From: Neisseria sicca | GTDB taxonomy: Bacteria; Pseudomonadota; Gammaproteobacteria; Burkholderiales; Neisseriaceae | Reading direction: 5' to 3' | Assembly: GCF_017753665.1 (NCBI RefSeq) | Contig: NZ_CP072524.1 | Span: 496,001-560,000, forward strand | DNA length: 64,000 nt | In this document: one piece after another, positions 1 to 7,601 of the stretch | Numbering within the stretch: position 1 is the first letter of the stretch | How the letters are laid out: each line of letters opens with the position of its first letter | Translations under genes and position numbers: made by a program | The notes under the pieces: model-generated | What the model saw: only the letters and a program-made list of their open reading frames with translations | Database searches by the model: none | What the model was told of the DNA's origin: nothing

Positions 1-157
1 GTTGCGGGGTGTCGTAGGCTTTGACGATGTTGAACCATGTACCATCGGGGCGGCGGATTTCGTAGCGGTTGAGCAGTCCGCCGTAAAGATAAATTTCCGC
101 GCGCAAATCGGGGGAGGCGAGCAGCAGGCGGTCGTTGTCGGTTTTGAGTGTGAACAT
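1..157 (-). CDS. Aldose 1-epimerase-like protein, N-terminal part only
   Basis: The reading frame starts at the ATG complementary to 155-157 and runs off the left edge of the window, so only about 52 residues are visible. They begin MFTLKTDNDRLLLASPDL and continue with a YLYGGLLNRYEI segment. This matches the first beta-strands of the galactose mutarotase (GalM) fold, where a short strand pair precedes the conserved gly-gly turn. The family interconverts alpha and beta anomers of aldoses in the cytoplasm. The catalytic His and Glu lie outside the window, so the assignment rests on the N-terminus alone and is tentative. Confidence 0.5.
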   Translation of the reverse strand, partial: MFTLKTDNDRLLLASPDLRAEIYLYGGLLNRYEIRRPDGTWFNIVKAYDTPQ

Positions 158-194
158 GAGGCGGCTCCTGATTGGGGTTGGGGCAGGGTGTATA

Positions 195-227
195 AAAGGT
201 CGTCTGAAAAGTTTTCAGACGACCTTT
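195..227 (-). terminator. Inverted DUS pair, terminator after rluB
   Basis: Two complementary copies of the uptake sequence face each other with almost no loop just after the rluB stop codon, and T runs follow the stem. It can serve both as rho-independent terminator and as DNA uptake site. Confidence 0.7.
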
Positions 228-231
228 GCGG

Positions 232-1281
232 TCAGGACTTCTTCCGGCGGCGTTCGCCCGGCAGTAGCATGTCCGCCCATTTGATGATGTTGGCGACTTC
301 GGCGGGGTTGAGTTCGTAGAACTGTCCGCGTTTGAGGCGGTTGGGTAGGCCGATGGGGCCGAAGCCGACGCGCACGAGGCGGCTGACGGTGAGGCCTTGG
401 CTTTCGAATATGCGGCGCACTTCGCGGTTGCGGCCTTCTTTAATCACGACGTTGTACCATTTGTTCGCGCCTTCGCCGCCTTGTTCGTAGATGCGTTCGA
501 CTTTTGCCAAGCCGTCTTCGAGCATCACGCCTTCTTCGGTGAGGCTGCGCATTTGTTCGGTGGTCAGCCCGCCCAGTACGCGCACGGCGTATTCGCGTTC
601 GACTTCAAAGCTGGGATGGGCGAAACGTTGGACGAGTTCGCCGGAGGTGGTCAGGATGAGCAGGCCGCTGGTGTTGATGTCCAAGCGTCCGATGGCGACC
701 CAGCGGCTGCTGGCGGCCTGCGGCAGGCGGTCGAAGATGCTGACGCGGCCTTGCGGGTCGTCGCGGGAAACGATTTCGCCTTCTTGTTTGTAATACAGGA
801 TGATGCGGGGCAGGCGGTCCGCCCATTTGAGCTTAATGATACTGCCTTTGACGGTAACGTGGTCGTCGGGGGTGACTTTGTCGCCCAACTGCGCGGTTTT
901 GCCGTTGACCGTTACCCAGCCGTTGTTGATCCATTCTTCCATTTCGCGGCGGGAGCCGACGCCGGACGCGGCAAGCACTTTTTGCAGGCGTTCGGGTTCC
1001 ATGCGCGACAGGTCGCTGCGGCGCTCTTTCAAATCGCGCGCGCGTTCCATGATTTTTTGGTTGGGATTGCGGACGACGAGTTTTCTGGCTTTGGCGGCGC
1101 GCTGTTTGGGGGCGTTTTGCGGCTTGAGGTCGTCTGAAACTTTTTGTCCGTAAGGTTGTGAAGCGGCTTTGCGCGTTTCGTCTTTGGGACGGGCTTTGTT
1201 TTTGAAAGGTTTGGCGGTTTTCTTGGCAGACGGGGCTGCGCCGTCTCGCCATTGGCGTTTGCTGGTGGGTTGCTTGGACAT
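232..1281 (-). CDS. rluB: 23S rRNA pseudouridine synthase, RluB type
   Basis: Product of 349 residues. After a basic, low-complexity leader of about 95 residues comes an S4 RNA-binding domain (about 98-145, RLQKVLAASGVGSRREMEE). The RsuA/RluB-type catalytic core follows, with GRLDINTSG at about 198-206; its aspartate is the family nucleophile. In E. coli RluB makes pseudouridine 2605 in 23S rRNA helix 93. The related RsuA, RluE and RluF share the fold, but the VEREYAVRV block and the extended basic N-terminus fit RluB best. The target nucleotide is inferred from the family. Confidence 0.88.
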   Translation of the reverse strand: MSKQPTSKRQWRDGAAPSAKKTAKPFKNKARPKDETRKAASQPYGQKVSDDLKPQNAPKQRAAKARKLVVRNPNQKIMERARDLKERRSDLSRMEPERLQKVLAASGVGSRREMEEWINNGWVTVNGKTAQLGDKVTPDDHVTVKGSIIKLKWADRLPRIILYYKQEGEIVSRDDPQGRVSIFDRLPQAASSRWVAIGRLDINTSGLLILTTSGELVQRFAHPSFEVEREYAVRVLGGLTTEQMRSLTEEGVMLEDGLAKVERIYEQGGEGANKWYNVVIKEGRNREVRRIFESQGLTVSRLVRVGFGPIGLPNRLKRGQFYELNPAEVANIIKWADMLLPGERRRKKS

Positions 1282-1403
1282 GGAGTTCTCCTAACGCGTT
1301 TGATGGCAGCGGGTTGAATTTGAAGCAGGACAAGGCAAGTCAAATTCAACCCGCTGCGGAAAACGGTTCTTCTGCGGCGGTGGCGGCAGGATAAGTTACG
1401 GAT

Positions 1404-1468
1404 AAAAGGCCGCCTGAAAACGAATGAAACGAGTTTTGTTAAAACGTTTTTATATTTCAGACGACCTT
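1404..1468 (-). terminator. Imperfect DUS hairpin after pdxH
   Basis: The left arm reads AGGCCGCCTGAAAA and the right arm is the complement of the normal AGGTCGTCTGAAA, separated by about 35 bases. It lies between the pdxH stop and the rluB start. One arm departs from the local DUS dialect. Confidence 0.5.
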
Positions 1469-1515
1469 TTGCTGGAGTCGGGATTTTACCCTATCGGCTT
1501 GAAGCTGTGGGAAGT

Positions 1516-2148
1516 TTAAGGCGACAGCCGCTCGCGTATCCAGTTGCCGTCAACCAAGCGGTATTGGATGCGGTCGTGCAGGCGGCTGGGGCGGCCCTGC
1601 CAGAATTCGATGCGGTCGGGAATGACGAGATAGCCGCCCCAATGCGGCGGACGCGGGACGTGCAGCGGGTGTTTCGCGCCTACGGCAGTGGCTTTGGCAA
1701 CCAACATCGCTTTGCTCGACAACACTTCGCTTTGCGCGCTTGCCCATGCGCCGATGCGGCTGGTGTAGGGGCGGCTGTCGAAATATTCGTCCGAAGCGGC
1801 GGCATCCAGTTTTTCGATGCGTCCTTCAACGCGCACCTGCCGCTCCAGTTCCGGCCAGAAAAACGTCATGGCGGCAAACGGATGCGCGTCAAACGAACGT
1901 CCTTTGCGGCTTAAGTAATTGCTGAAAAAAACGAATCCCCGCGGATTGACCTCTTTCAGCAGCACCATGCGGCTGTTCGGCCTGCCGTCTTCGCCCACGG
2001 CGGCGACGTTGACAGCGGTCGGCTCGTTGACTTGCGAATGAATCGCCTCGTTCAGCCATTGCTCGAACTGGACAATCGGGTCGGCATGGCATTCCGATTC
2101 CGACAGTTCGCGCTTGCTGTAATCTTCGCGGATATTGTGCAAATCCAT
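1516..2148 (-). CDS. pdxH: Pyridoxamine 5'-phosphate oxidase
   Basis: FMN enzyme of 210 residues that oxidises pyridoxine or pyridoxamine 5'-phosphate to pyridoxal 5'-phosphate, the last step of B6 synthesis and salvage. Recognisable blocks in order are the FMN-binding SRMVLLKEV and FFSNYLSRKGR segments, RQVRVEGRIEKL, the SRIGAWASAQS block, and the C-terminal IEFWQGRPSRLHDRI substrate and FMN contact ending in RERLSP. Length is close to the E. coli enzyme (218). The start at 2148 follows TCGGAGGACATC, a good ribosome binding site. It is transcribed away from the divergent dut gene. Confidence 0.95.
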   Translation of the reverse strand: MDLHNIREDYSKRELSESECHADPIVQFEQWLNEAIHSQVNEPTAVNVAAVGEDGRPNSRMVLLKEVNPRGFVFFSNYLSRKGRSFDAHPFAAMTFFWPELERQVRVEGRIEKLDAAASDEYFDSRPYTSRIGAWASAQSEVLSSKAMLVAKATAVGAKHPLHVPRPPHWGGYLVIPDRIEFWQGRPSRLHDRIQYRLVDGNWIRERLSP

Positions 2149-2233
2149 GATGTCCTCCGATACTCACGTTTGTTTGAATGAATCATACCCCGTTTTTTCA
2201 GACGACTCCAACGATAGGGAGGGGGAAAATGTG

Positions 2234-2239
2234 TATAAT
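2234..2239 (+). promoter_or_regulatory. Probable -10 box for dut
   Basis: A perfect TATAAT lies 31 bases before the dut ATG. No good -35 hexamer is visible at the usual distance, so the call is tentative. Confidence 0.35.
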
Positions 2240-2270
2240 CCGCGTCAAATCAAATGAAACGGAAAAAATC

Positions 2271-2723
2271 ATGCAAACCGAAGTCGAACTGAGAATCCTC
2301 AATCCGAAAATGGCGGACAAACTGCCCGCCTACGCCACGCCGGGTTCTGCCGGACTGGACCTGCGCGCTTGTTTGGACGAAGCCGTGACCCTGCAACCGG
2401 GCGATACCTACCTTGTTCCGACCGGTCTGGCGGTGCACCTTGCCAATCCCGACTACGCCGCCGTTTTGCTGCCGCGTTCCGGTCTGGGACACAAACACGG
2501 CATCGTCTTGGGCAACTTGGTCGGACTGATCGATTCGGACTATCAGGGCGAACTCAAAGTCTCCGTGTGGAACAGGGGCAAAGAAGCGTTCACCATCGAG
2601 CCGATGGAACGCATCGCGCAAATGGTCATCGTTCCCGTCATCCAAGCCTCGTTTAAAGTCGTGGACGAATTTGCCGCCAGCGAACGCGGCGAAGGCGGCT
2701 TCGGCAGCACGGGCAAGGCGTAA
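2271..2723 (+). CDS. dut: dUTP diphosphatase
   Basis: Trimeric dUTPase of 150 residues that hydrolyses dUTP to dUMP and pyrophosphate, keeping uracil out of DNA and supplying thymidylate synthesis. All five family motifs are present in order: PGSAGLDLRA, PRSGLG, the GLIDSDYQGEL loop, ERIAQM, and the C-terminal RGEGGFGSTG arm. I take the ATG at 2271 (MQTEVELRI) because the family starts there. The open frame reaches back to 2178, but that stretch contains the likely promoter. Confidence 0.96.
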   Translation: MQTEVELRILNPKMADKLPAYATPGSAGLDLRACLDEAVTLQPGDTYLVPTGLAVHLANPDYAAVLLPRSGLGHKHGIVLGNLVGLIDSDYQGELKVSVWNRGKEAFTIEPMERIAQMVIVPVIQASFKVVDEFAASERGEGGFGSTGKA

Positions 2724-2740
2724 ACCGCCTGTTCACATAC

Positions 2741-2786
2741 AAAGGTCGTCTGAAAACTTGCAATGCCGGTTTTCAGACGACCTTTT
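2741..2786 (+). terminator. Inverted DUS pair after dut
   Basis: Complementary DUS arms separated by about 13 bases, 18 bases after the dut stop and followed by a T run. Confidence 0.7.
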
Positions 2787-2889
2787 GCCGTATTTGTATT
2801 GCAGGCTGAAATTGATAGAACGTGCAGTATTGGTTACAATTTCGTTTCTTAAAATTTTTTAACGTTTGACAACAGATAGAAAGACTGCA

Positions 2890-4281
2890 ATGGCTGGAAC
2901 AATGAAAAAACAGGCGGATTCGCCTGATTTGGTGTACGGTTTGGAGGATAAACCGCCATTCGGAAATGCCTTATTAAGCGCGATCACGCATCTTTTGGCG
3001 ATTTTTGTGCCGATGATTACGCCCGCGCTGATTGTGGGCGGCGCGCTGGAATTGCCGGTGGAGATGACGGCGTATCTCGTGTCGATGGCGATGGTCGCGT
3101 CAGGTGTCGGCACTTATTTGCAGGTCAACCGATTCGGGCCGGTTGGTTCGGGGATGCTGTCCATCCAGTCGGTGAATTTCTCGTTCGTTACCGTCATGAT
3201 TGCGCTCGGCGCGGGGATGAAAGAGGGCGGATTGACCAAGGATGCGATGATTTCGACGCTGTTGGGCGTGTCGTTTGTCGGCGCGTTTTTAGTGTGTTTC
3301 TCGGCGTGGCTTCTGCCGTATTTGAAAAAAGTGATTACGCCGACGGTCAGCGGCGTGGTCGTGATGCTGATTGGTCTGAGTTTGGTACACGTCGGCATTA
3401 CCGATTTCGGCGGCGGCTTTGGTGCGAAGGCGAACGGCACGTTCGGCTCGATAGAAAACTTGGGGCTGGCGTCGCTGGTGTTGCTGATTGTGTTGATCTT
3501 CAACTGCATGAAAAACCCGCTGTTGCGCATGAGCGGCATCGCGGTCGGGCTGATTGTCGGCTACATCGTCGCGCTGTTTTTGGGCAAGGTAGATTTTTCC
3601 GCGCTACAAAACCTGCCGCTGGTTACGCTGCCCGTACCGTTTAAATACGGTTTTGCTTTTGACTGGCACGCGTTTATTGTGGCGGGCGCGATTTTCCTGT
3701 TGAGCGTGTTTGAGGCGGTCGGCGATTTGACCGCGACGGCAATGGTGTCCGACCAGCCGATTGAAGGCGAAGAATACACCAAACGCCTGCGCGGCGGCGT
3801 GTTGGCGGACGGCTTGGTATCTGTCATCGCGACGGCTTTGGGTTCGCTGCCGTTGACGACTTTTGCGCAAAACAACGGCGTGATTCAGATGACCGGCGTG
3901 GCTTCTCGTCATGTGGGCAAATATATTGCTGTGATTTTGGTGTTGCTGGGTTTGTTCCCCGTGGTCGGACGCGCGTTTACGACGATTCCGAGTCCGGTTC
4001 TTGGCGGTGCGATGGTTTTGATGTTTGGCTTGATTGCGATTGCGGGCGTGCGGATTTTGGTCAGCCACGGCATCCGCAGGCGCGAAGCGGTGATTGCGGC
4101 AACGTCGGTCGGTTTGGGCTTGGGCGTAGCGTTTGAGCCGGAAGTGTTTAAGAACCTGCCCGTCTTGTTTCAAAACTCCATTTCCGCCGGCGGCATCACG
4201 GCAGTTATCCTGAACCTGCTTTTGCCGGAGGATAAAACCGACAAAGTCGTCGAAATCAATACCGAGGGGCTGGAGCATTAA
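2890..4281 (+). CDS. NCS2-family purine (xanthine/urate-type) permease
   Basis: Inner-membrane nucleobase:cation symporter of 463 residues with about 12-14 hydrophobic segments. The NCS2 signature QNNGVIQMTGVASR is present in the second half, with SVFEAVGDLTAT before it. These two substrate-site motifs are typical of the XanP/XanQ/UacT/PbuX branch (xanthine or uric acid) rather than of UraA, but the substrate cannot be fixed from sequence. I prefer the ATG at 2890, which follows an AGAAAG site. An upstream TTG at 2866 is in frame but less likely. Confidence 0.82.
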   Translation: MAGTMKKQADSPDLVYGLEDKPPFGNALLSAITHLLAIFVPMITPALIVGGALELPVEMTAYLVSMAMVASGVGTYLQVNRFGPVGSGMLSIQSVNFSFVTVMIALGAGMKEGGLTKDAMISTLLGVSFVGAFLVCFSAWLLPYLKKVITPTVSGVVVMLIGLSLVHVGITDFGGGFGAKANGTFGSIENLGLASLVLLIVLIFNCMKNPLLRMSGIAVGLIVGYIVALFLGKVDFSALQNLPLVTLPVPFKYGFAFDWHAFIVAGAIFLLSVFEAVGDLTATAMVSDQPIEGEEYTKRLRGGVLADGLVSVIATALGSLPLTTFAQNNGVIQMTGVASRHVGKYIAVILVLLGLFPVVGRAFTTIPSPVLGGAMVLMFGLIAIAGVRILVSHGIRRREAVIAATSVGLGLGVAFEPEVFKNLPVLFQNSISAGGITAVILNLLLPEDKTDKVVEINTEGLEH

Positions 4282-4296
4282 GTTTCAAGCGTAAAC

Positions 4297-4336
4297 AAAA
4301 AGGTCGTCTGAAATTTGATTTTCAGACGACCTTTTT
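4297..4336 (+). terminator. Inverted DUS pair after the permease
   Basis: Near-perfect DUS stem with a T run, 15 bases after the stop codon. It marks the left edge of the AT-rich accessory island, and copy 1 of the duplicated leader follows directly. Confidence 0.7.
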
Positions 4337-4344
4337 GATAATCC

Positions 4345-4454
4345 TATTACATAAATATGACGTTCGTGGAATAATCCGCAAACTTTAAAAATCAGGTAAC
4401 TATATGATTAAAAGAAAGAAAATAATTTTTGCGATTTTAACTTCAGTTATCTTG
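4345..4454 (+). repeat. 110-bp leader duplication, copy 1
   Basis: Non-coding leader plus the first 17 codons of the following gene. It is nearly identical to 6574-6682, including the ATATGACGTTCGTGG stretch, the upstream bases and the start codon region. Confidence 0.85.
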
Positions 4455-5333
4455 TTCTCAATTTATTTTTTCAGCAATTACCGTATCTTCTTTTCACCTT
4501 TTGAAATCCTCAGCAACAAAACCATAGAGCAGAACCTGCAAGGGATTTGCGTGGATGAGGGAAGGAAATTGAGCAAGGAAGAGCTGCTGAGGCGGGCTTT
4601 GGTCAGCTATTTCACGCATGAGTCGTCGGGGCAGTATTTCGATGACCCATCTGACTATGCCTGGAAGGACAGATGCCCTACTGAGAAATCGTGTCAGTTG
4701 TATATGATGCCCGCTATCGAGATGGGGGATTATATCTTTGACAAGGAAAAAAGAATCTCGCTATTAAAGGCGAGGAATAACGGAGTTACATTCAGCAGGG
4801 CGGATCAGTTTTTTCCAAAAAATGTCCGCTACCAATCGCACAAGCTCCCCTTCGGATTTTATGCCTCAAACAGGTTCAGTTCTTTTTACCCTTATGATTG
4901 CTGCGGTATCAAGGAAAAGTCAGAGTTGTTGAAAGCTGATTATCCGTTTCAAGGGACTCCCAGTTTTCTTTCAAAAAGAGGGGTTGGAAATTACTTCTTA
5001 GATTTGAAAGAAGTAGATTTTACGGGAGAAAGGGCTGAAACCTATTATCGCAGATATATTATTATTAATAACTGTGGATTATATCTTCCCGAAAAATATT
5101 CCTCTGTAACGGGAAATTATACAAAACATATGACTACAAGTTACGGATTTCTTCTTACACAGGATTTTACAAAATCCGTATCTACCCCCCCCCCTACTGG
5201 TTGCTGGAAATGGATTAATGGCAAACCTGATGATTCTGTAATGAACTCCCTTTCAAAATCATTTGATTATATGTTTCATTACCAAACCCTTTGGGATGGT
5301 AATGATTTTTACAGTTGTCCTAAGAAACCTTAA
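4404..5333 (+). CDS. Anchored Cys-rich protein of unknown function with a C10 tract
   Basis: I do not recognise this 309-residue protein. A lysine-rich start (MIKRKK) is followed by one hydrophobic segment (about 8-24). The rest is hydrophilic, with about nine cysteines (RCPTEKSCQLY, YDCCGIK, NNCG, GCWKW, YSCPKKP). This suggests a membrane-anchored periplasmic domain with disulfides. At 5185-5194 a run of ten C encodes PPP. One base more or less would end translation within about 8-19 codons and remove roughly the last 46 residues, two cysteines included, so phase variation is plausible. Base composition is more AT-rich than that of the housekeeping genes. Its context suggests an immunity-like role, which is inference. 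Confidence 0.6.
   Translation: MIKRKKIIFAILTSVILFSIYFFSNYRIFFSPFEILSNKTIEQNLQGICVDEGRKLSKEELLRRALVSYFTHESSGQYFDDPSDYAWKDRCPTEKSCQLYMMPAIEMGDYIFDKEKRISLLKARNNGVTFSRADQFFPKNVRYQSHKLPFGFYASNRFSSFYPYDCCGIKEKSELLKADYPFQGTPSFLSKRGVGNYFLDLKEVDFTGERAETYYRRYIIINNCGLYLPEKYSSVTGNYTKHMTTSYGFLLTQDFTKSVSTPPPTGCWKWINGKPDDSVMNSLSKSFDYMFHYQTLWDGNDFYSCPKKP
5185..5194 (+). repeat. Homopolymeric C10 tract inside a gene
   Basis: Ten consecutive C within the coding frame near residue 261. Poly-C or poly-G tracts of this length are a known substrate for slipped-strand phase variation in Neisseria. Both alternative frames meet stops shortly afterwards. Confidence 0.85.
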
Positions 5334-5354
5334 ATCACACGAGGAAATGCAATA

Positions 5355-5492
5355 ATGTCTCAAACTAAAAAATTTGTTTTGGATTTGTCTGGAAATTATA
5401 CAAGCGAAGTATTGTATGAGATGTATTCATTTGGTTGTTTAGGTTTAGTGTTGAAATGTTGTCTGAAAATTTCAGACGACCTTCTATATTAG
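5355..5492 (+). CDS. Short ORF, probably a truncated gene start
   Basis: A 45-residue frame beginning MSQTKKFVLDLSGNYTSE with a GAGGAA site 8 bases upstream. The first 20 or so residues look like a natural N-terminus. The last part is read through a short inverted DUS (5459-5486) and is unlikely to be original coding sequence. I read it as the 5' stub of a gene whose body was lost, possibly the same family as the fragment at 6692-6917. That link is inference. Confidence 0.35.
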   Translation: MSQTKKFVLDLSGNYTSEVLYEMYSFGCLGLVLKCCLKISDDLLY

Positions 5493-5561
5493 AAATATAA
5501 CTACTGGGTAAAAACGCTTTGTCTTTTTATTCCATTTGTGTAGAATATTTCAAGCTGATAG

Positions 5562-5750
5562 ATATTTGATTATCCTAATGATCAATTAGGCAATTTTATT
5601 GTTAGATATGATGGAACGGTTATGGCAGCGGTTGCTTATTACATTTTTATTTTAGTCATTGGAATTATTCCTGGGTTTAGGATTGGGGCAAGGTTCTACA
5701 GAAAAAGGCATTCGGAGCATTCGGAAAGAAAGAGAAAGGTAGGAACTTAA
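5562..5750 (+). pseudogene. Fragment of a small membrane protein gene
   Basis: The open frame reads FDYPNDQLGNFIVRYDGT, then a hydrophobic segment, then a basic tail RKRHSEHSERKRKVGT before a TAA. Only the internal ATG at 5622 could start it, giving 42 residues. The codons before that ATG look like real coding sequence, so this is more likely the 3' end of a gene whose 5' part was lost. It ends two bases before the next gene starts, an operon-like arrangement. Confidence 0.4.
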
Positions 5751-5752
5751 TT

Positions 5753-6292
5753 ATGATAGGTATTCTTTTCCTGATTCTTCATATTATTGTCTTTGGGGCG
5801 GTCGGGTTTGTGCTTGGGGTGGCATTTGAGTGGCAGTATGCAAAGCAGAATACTCTACTTGATTGTAAAAAAACAAAGTTATATCTCTTTATAAGCCTCA
5901 TTCTAGGATTTGGATTTATGTTCTTTGATGAGCTAATAGGATTGATTCAGTTTAAAAAATTATGTAATCAATCCAGTATTGTATTTCTGCATAATCCTAA
6001 TGAGATAAAAAATAAGAATTTAATAAAAGTAAGATATAAAAAAAGTAATGTTAGATTTTCTTTTTTAGAAATTTATTATTATAAGAAAGAATATGTTGAT
6101 TCTCATGGAGAAAAATATATTATCGTTTATCCTTATGTAGCTAAAGGGGGGTGGGTTTCAAAAGTATTGAATGGAGCTGTGGGAGCGGAGAAAACCCCTT
6201 TTCTTTTCTCTAATAGATACTGTAATCTTCATTATATTAACTCAATTGATAAGTTATATAATTTTAATATAGTCAAAGAGATTGATTTCTAG
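5753..6292 (+). CDS. Small membrane protein of unknown function
   Basis: Product of 179 residues, unrecognised. Two hydrophobic segments (about 3-25 and 43-64) precede a polar, lysine- and tyrosine-rich domain containing KVRYKKSNVRFSF and YIIVYPYVAKGGW. Codon use is strongly AT-biased compared with the flanking housekeeping genes, which suggests acquisition by transfer. It starts three bases after the preceding fragment ends. A short inner-membrane protein beside effector-like fragments could be an immunity protein, but nothing in the sequence proves this. Confidence 0.55.
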   Translation: MIGILFLILHIIVFGAVGFVLGVAFEWQYAKQNTLLDCKKTKLYLFISLILGFGFMFFDELIGLIQFKKLCNQSSIVFLHNPNEIKNKNLIKVRYKKSNVRFSFLEIYYYKKEYVDSHGEKYIIVYPYVAKGGWVSKVLNGAVGAEKTPFLFSNRYCNLHYINSIDKLYNFNIVKEIDF

Positions 6293-6318
6293 GTGTATAT
6301 ATATTTTAAAATCATACT

Positions 6319-6456
6319 ATGGAAATTATTATCAATACTATTAAAAATATGCGTATTAACTCATTATTGAGTGGTGCGGTTTATACAAAATTAATTGAAG
6401 CTGCTAATTCAGGTTCAACAGGATTGAGAGACATTGTAAGGGAAAGCAAGACGTAG
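6319..6456 (+). CDS. Short ORF, likely gene fragment
   Basis: A 45-residue frame (MEIIINTIKNMRINSLLSGA, then VYTKLIEAANSGSTGLRDIV). Its AVYTKLIEAANS stretch loosely resembles the AVYTDIQKLRDNS stretch of the fragment at 6692-6917. It may therefore be another truncated N-terminus from the same family. No strong ribosome binding site is visible. Confidence 0.3.
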   Translation: MEIIINTIKNMRINSLLSGAVYTKLIEAANSGSTGLRDIVRESKT

Positions 6457-6532
6457 CCTGCATAAAGTCTCTGTTTCATCAGATAGGATGTGTGCGGAAT
6501 GCATGCATGCGGTTGTTTGTATTTGGTATTGC

Positions 6533-6563
6533 AAGGTCGTCTGAAAATTTCAGACGACCTTTT
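6533..6563. terminator. Inverted DUS pair before leader copy 2
   Basis: Complementary DUS arms with no real loop. It stands directly before the second copy of the duplicated leader, exactly as the hairpin at 4297-4336 does before the first. Confidence 0.6.
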
Positions 6564-6573
6564 CAGTAATTCT

Positions 6574-6682
6574 ATTGTATAAATATGACGTTCGTGGAAT
6601 AATCCGCAAACTTTAAAAATCAGGTAACAATATGATTAAAAACAAGAAAATAATTTTTTCGATTTTAACTTCAGTTATCTTG
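6574..6682 (+). repeat. 110-bp leader duplication, copy 2
   Basis: Nearly identical to 4345-4454. Here the start codon at 6632 opens a frame of only 19 codons (MIKNKKIIFSILTSVILAS) that hits TGA at 6689-6691. Identity to copy 1 stops abruptly at ATCTTG, where unrelated coding sequence begins. Confidence 0.85.
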
Positions 6683-6691
6683 GCTAGCTGA

Positions 6692-6917
6692 TGCAGTTTA
6701 TACAGATATTCAAAAACTTAGGGATAATAGTGCTCGGGATAATATGGAGGATATAATGTCAGAACGTATGTCCTCGTATCGAGTGAAATTCATTGCTAAT
6801 AATTTTGAGATTGTTGCTGCTTTAGAAAAAAGTAACCTCTATCAAAATGGTTTCGCAGCAGCAGTATGGAAAGGAAAGGGCGGCACCTCTTACAAAGGTA
6901 AGCTCTTTCGTAAATAA
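6692..6917 (+). pseudogene. 5'-truncated coding fragment, possibly a lipase-like effector
   Basis: Open frame without a start codon, joined to leader copy 2 in a different frame. It reads DAVYTDIQKLRDNSARDNM and ends NGFAAAVWKGKGG before a TAA at 6915. The ending (NGF-A-V-K-GKGG) recalls the region just upstream of the RGT strand in class-3 lipase-like proteins. The match is weak and from memory only. Both 5' and 3' parts of the presumed gene are missing here. Confidence 0.35.
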
Positions 6918-6962
6918 AAAGGTCGTCTGAAACCTGAAACATGGTTTTCAGACGACCTTTTT
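6917..6962. terminator. Inverted DUS pair, right edge of the island
   Basis: DUS stem with about 17 bases between arms and T runs on both sides. It separates the fragment from the convergent thioesterase gene. Confidence 0.7.
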
Positions 6963-6989
6963 CTTTGAATCGGTTTTATCCGTCCGTTT

Positions 6990-7472
6990 TCAGCATCCGC
7001 AAGAAGTTTCGTCCGATGTCTGAAGGCTCAAAGCTTTGCGTTTTTTGGCTTTTTCGTAACGGCAGCGTTGACGCTCGGTAGTAATTTCCAGCGGCGGGAC
7101 GGGAACGGGTTTGCCGTCTTCAACCGCGACCATGGTGAAGTAGCAGCTATTGGTATGGCGCACTTCGCCGGTGCGGATGTTTTGCGCTTCGACGCGGATG
7201 CCGATTTCCATGGAGGTTCTGCCCGTGTAGTTGACGCTGGCGTAGAAGGTTACCAAGTCGCCGACGTGTATCGGCTCTTTAAACAAGACTTTATCGACAG
7301 ACAGGGTAACGCAGTAGTTGCCGCTGTAACGGCTGGCGCAGGAATAAGCGACTTGGTCGAGCAGGCGCAAAAGTTCGCCGCCGTGAACGTTGCCGCTGAA
7401 ATTGGCGGTGTCCGGCATCATCAGCTCGGACATGATGAGTTCGTGTGAAGGGAGTTGGCGGGCTTGTTCCAT
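6990..7472 (-). CDS. Hotdog-fold acyl-CoA thioesterase
   Basis: Product of 160 residues with the YciA/BACH-type hotdog pattern. NFSGNVHGGELLRLLDQVAY holds the catalytic Asn-His-Gly-Gly region and the active-site Asp on the central helix; the second strand block is VTLSVDKVLFKEP. It hydrolyses fatty acyl-CoA thioesters in the cytoplasm. A hexameric meningococcal enzyme of this type has been characterised. The C-terminal tail (KKRKALSLQTSDETSCGC) is basic and then Cys-rich. Upstream is a short spacer before the corA terminus. Confidence 0.88.
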   Translation of the reverse strand: MEQARQLPSHELIMSELMMPDTANFSGNVHGGELLRLLDQVAYSCASRYSGNYCVTLSVDKVLFKEPIHVGDLVTFYASVNYTGRTSMEIGIRVEAQNIRTGEVRHTNSCYFTMVAVEDGKPVPVPPLEITTERQRCRYEKAKKRKALSLQTSDETSCGC

Positions 7473-7601
7473 GATGTTCCTCTTTTTGAAATAAATGTTT
7501 GTGTTGAAACGGGCGGTCTGAGAGTAGTTTGAATGGTTTCAGACGACCTTAACGAGTGTATTTAATATATGAACATACGGCAATTGGATTTTTTTATGGG
7601 T

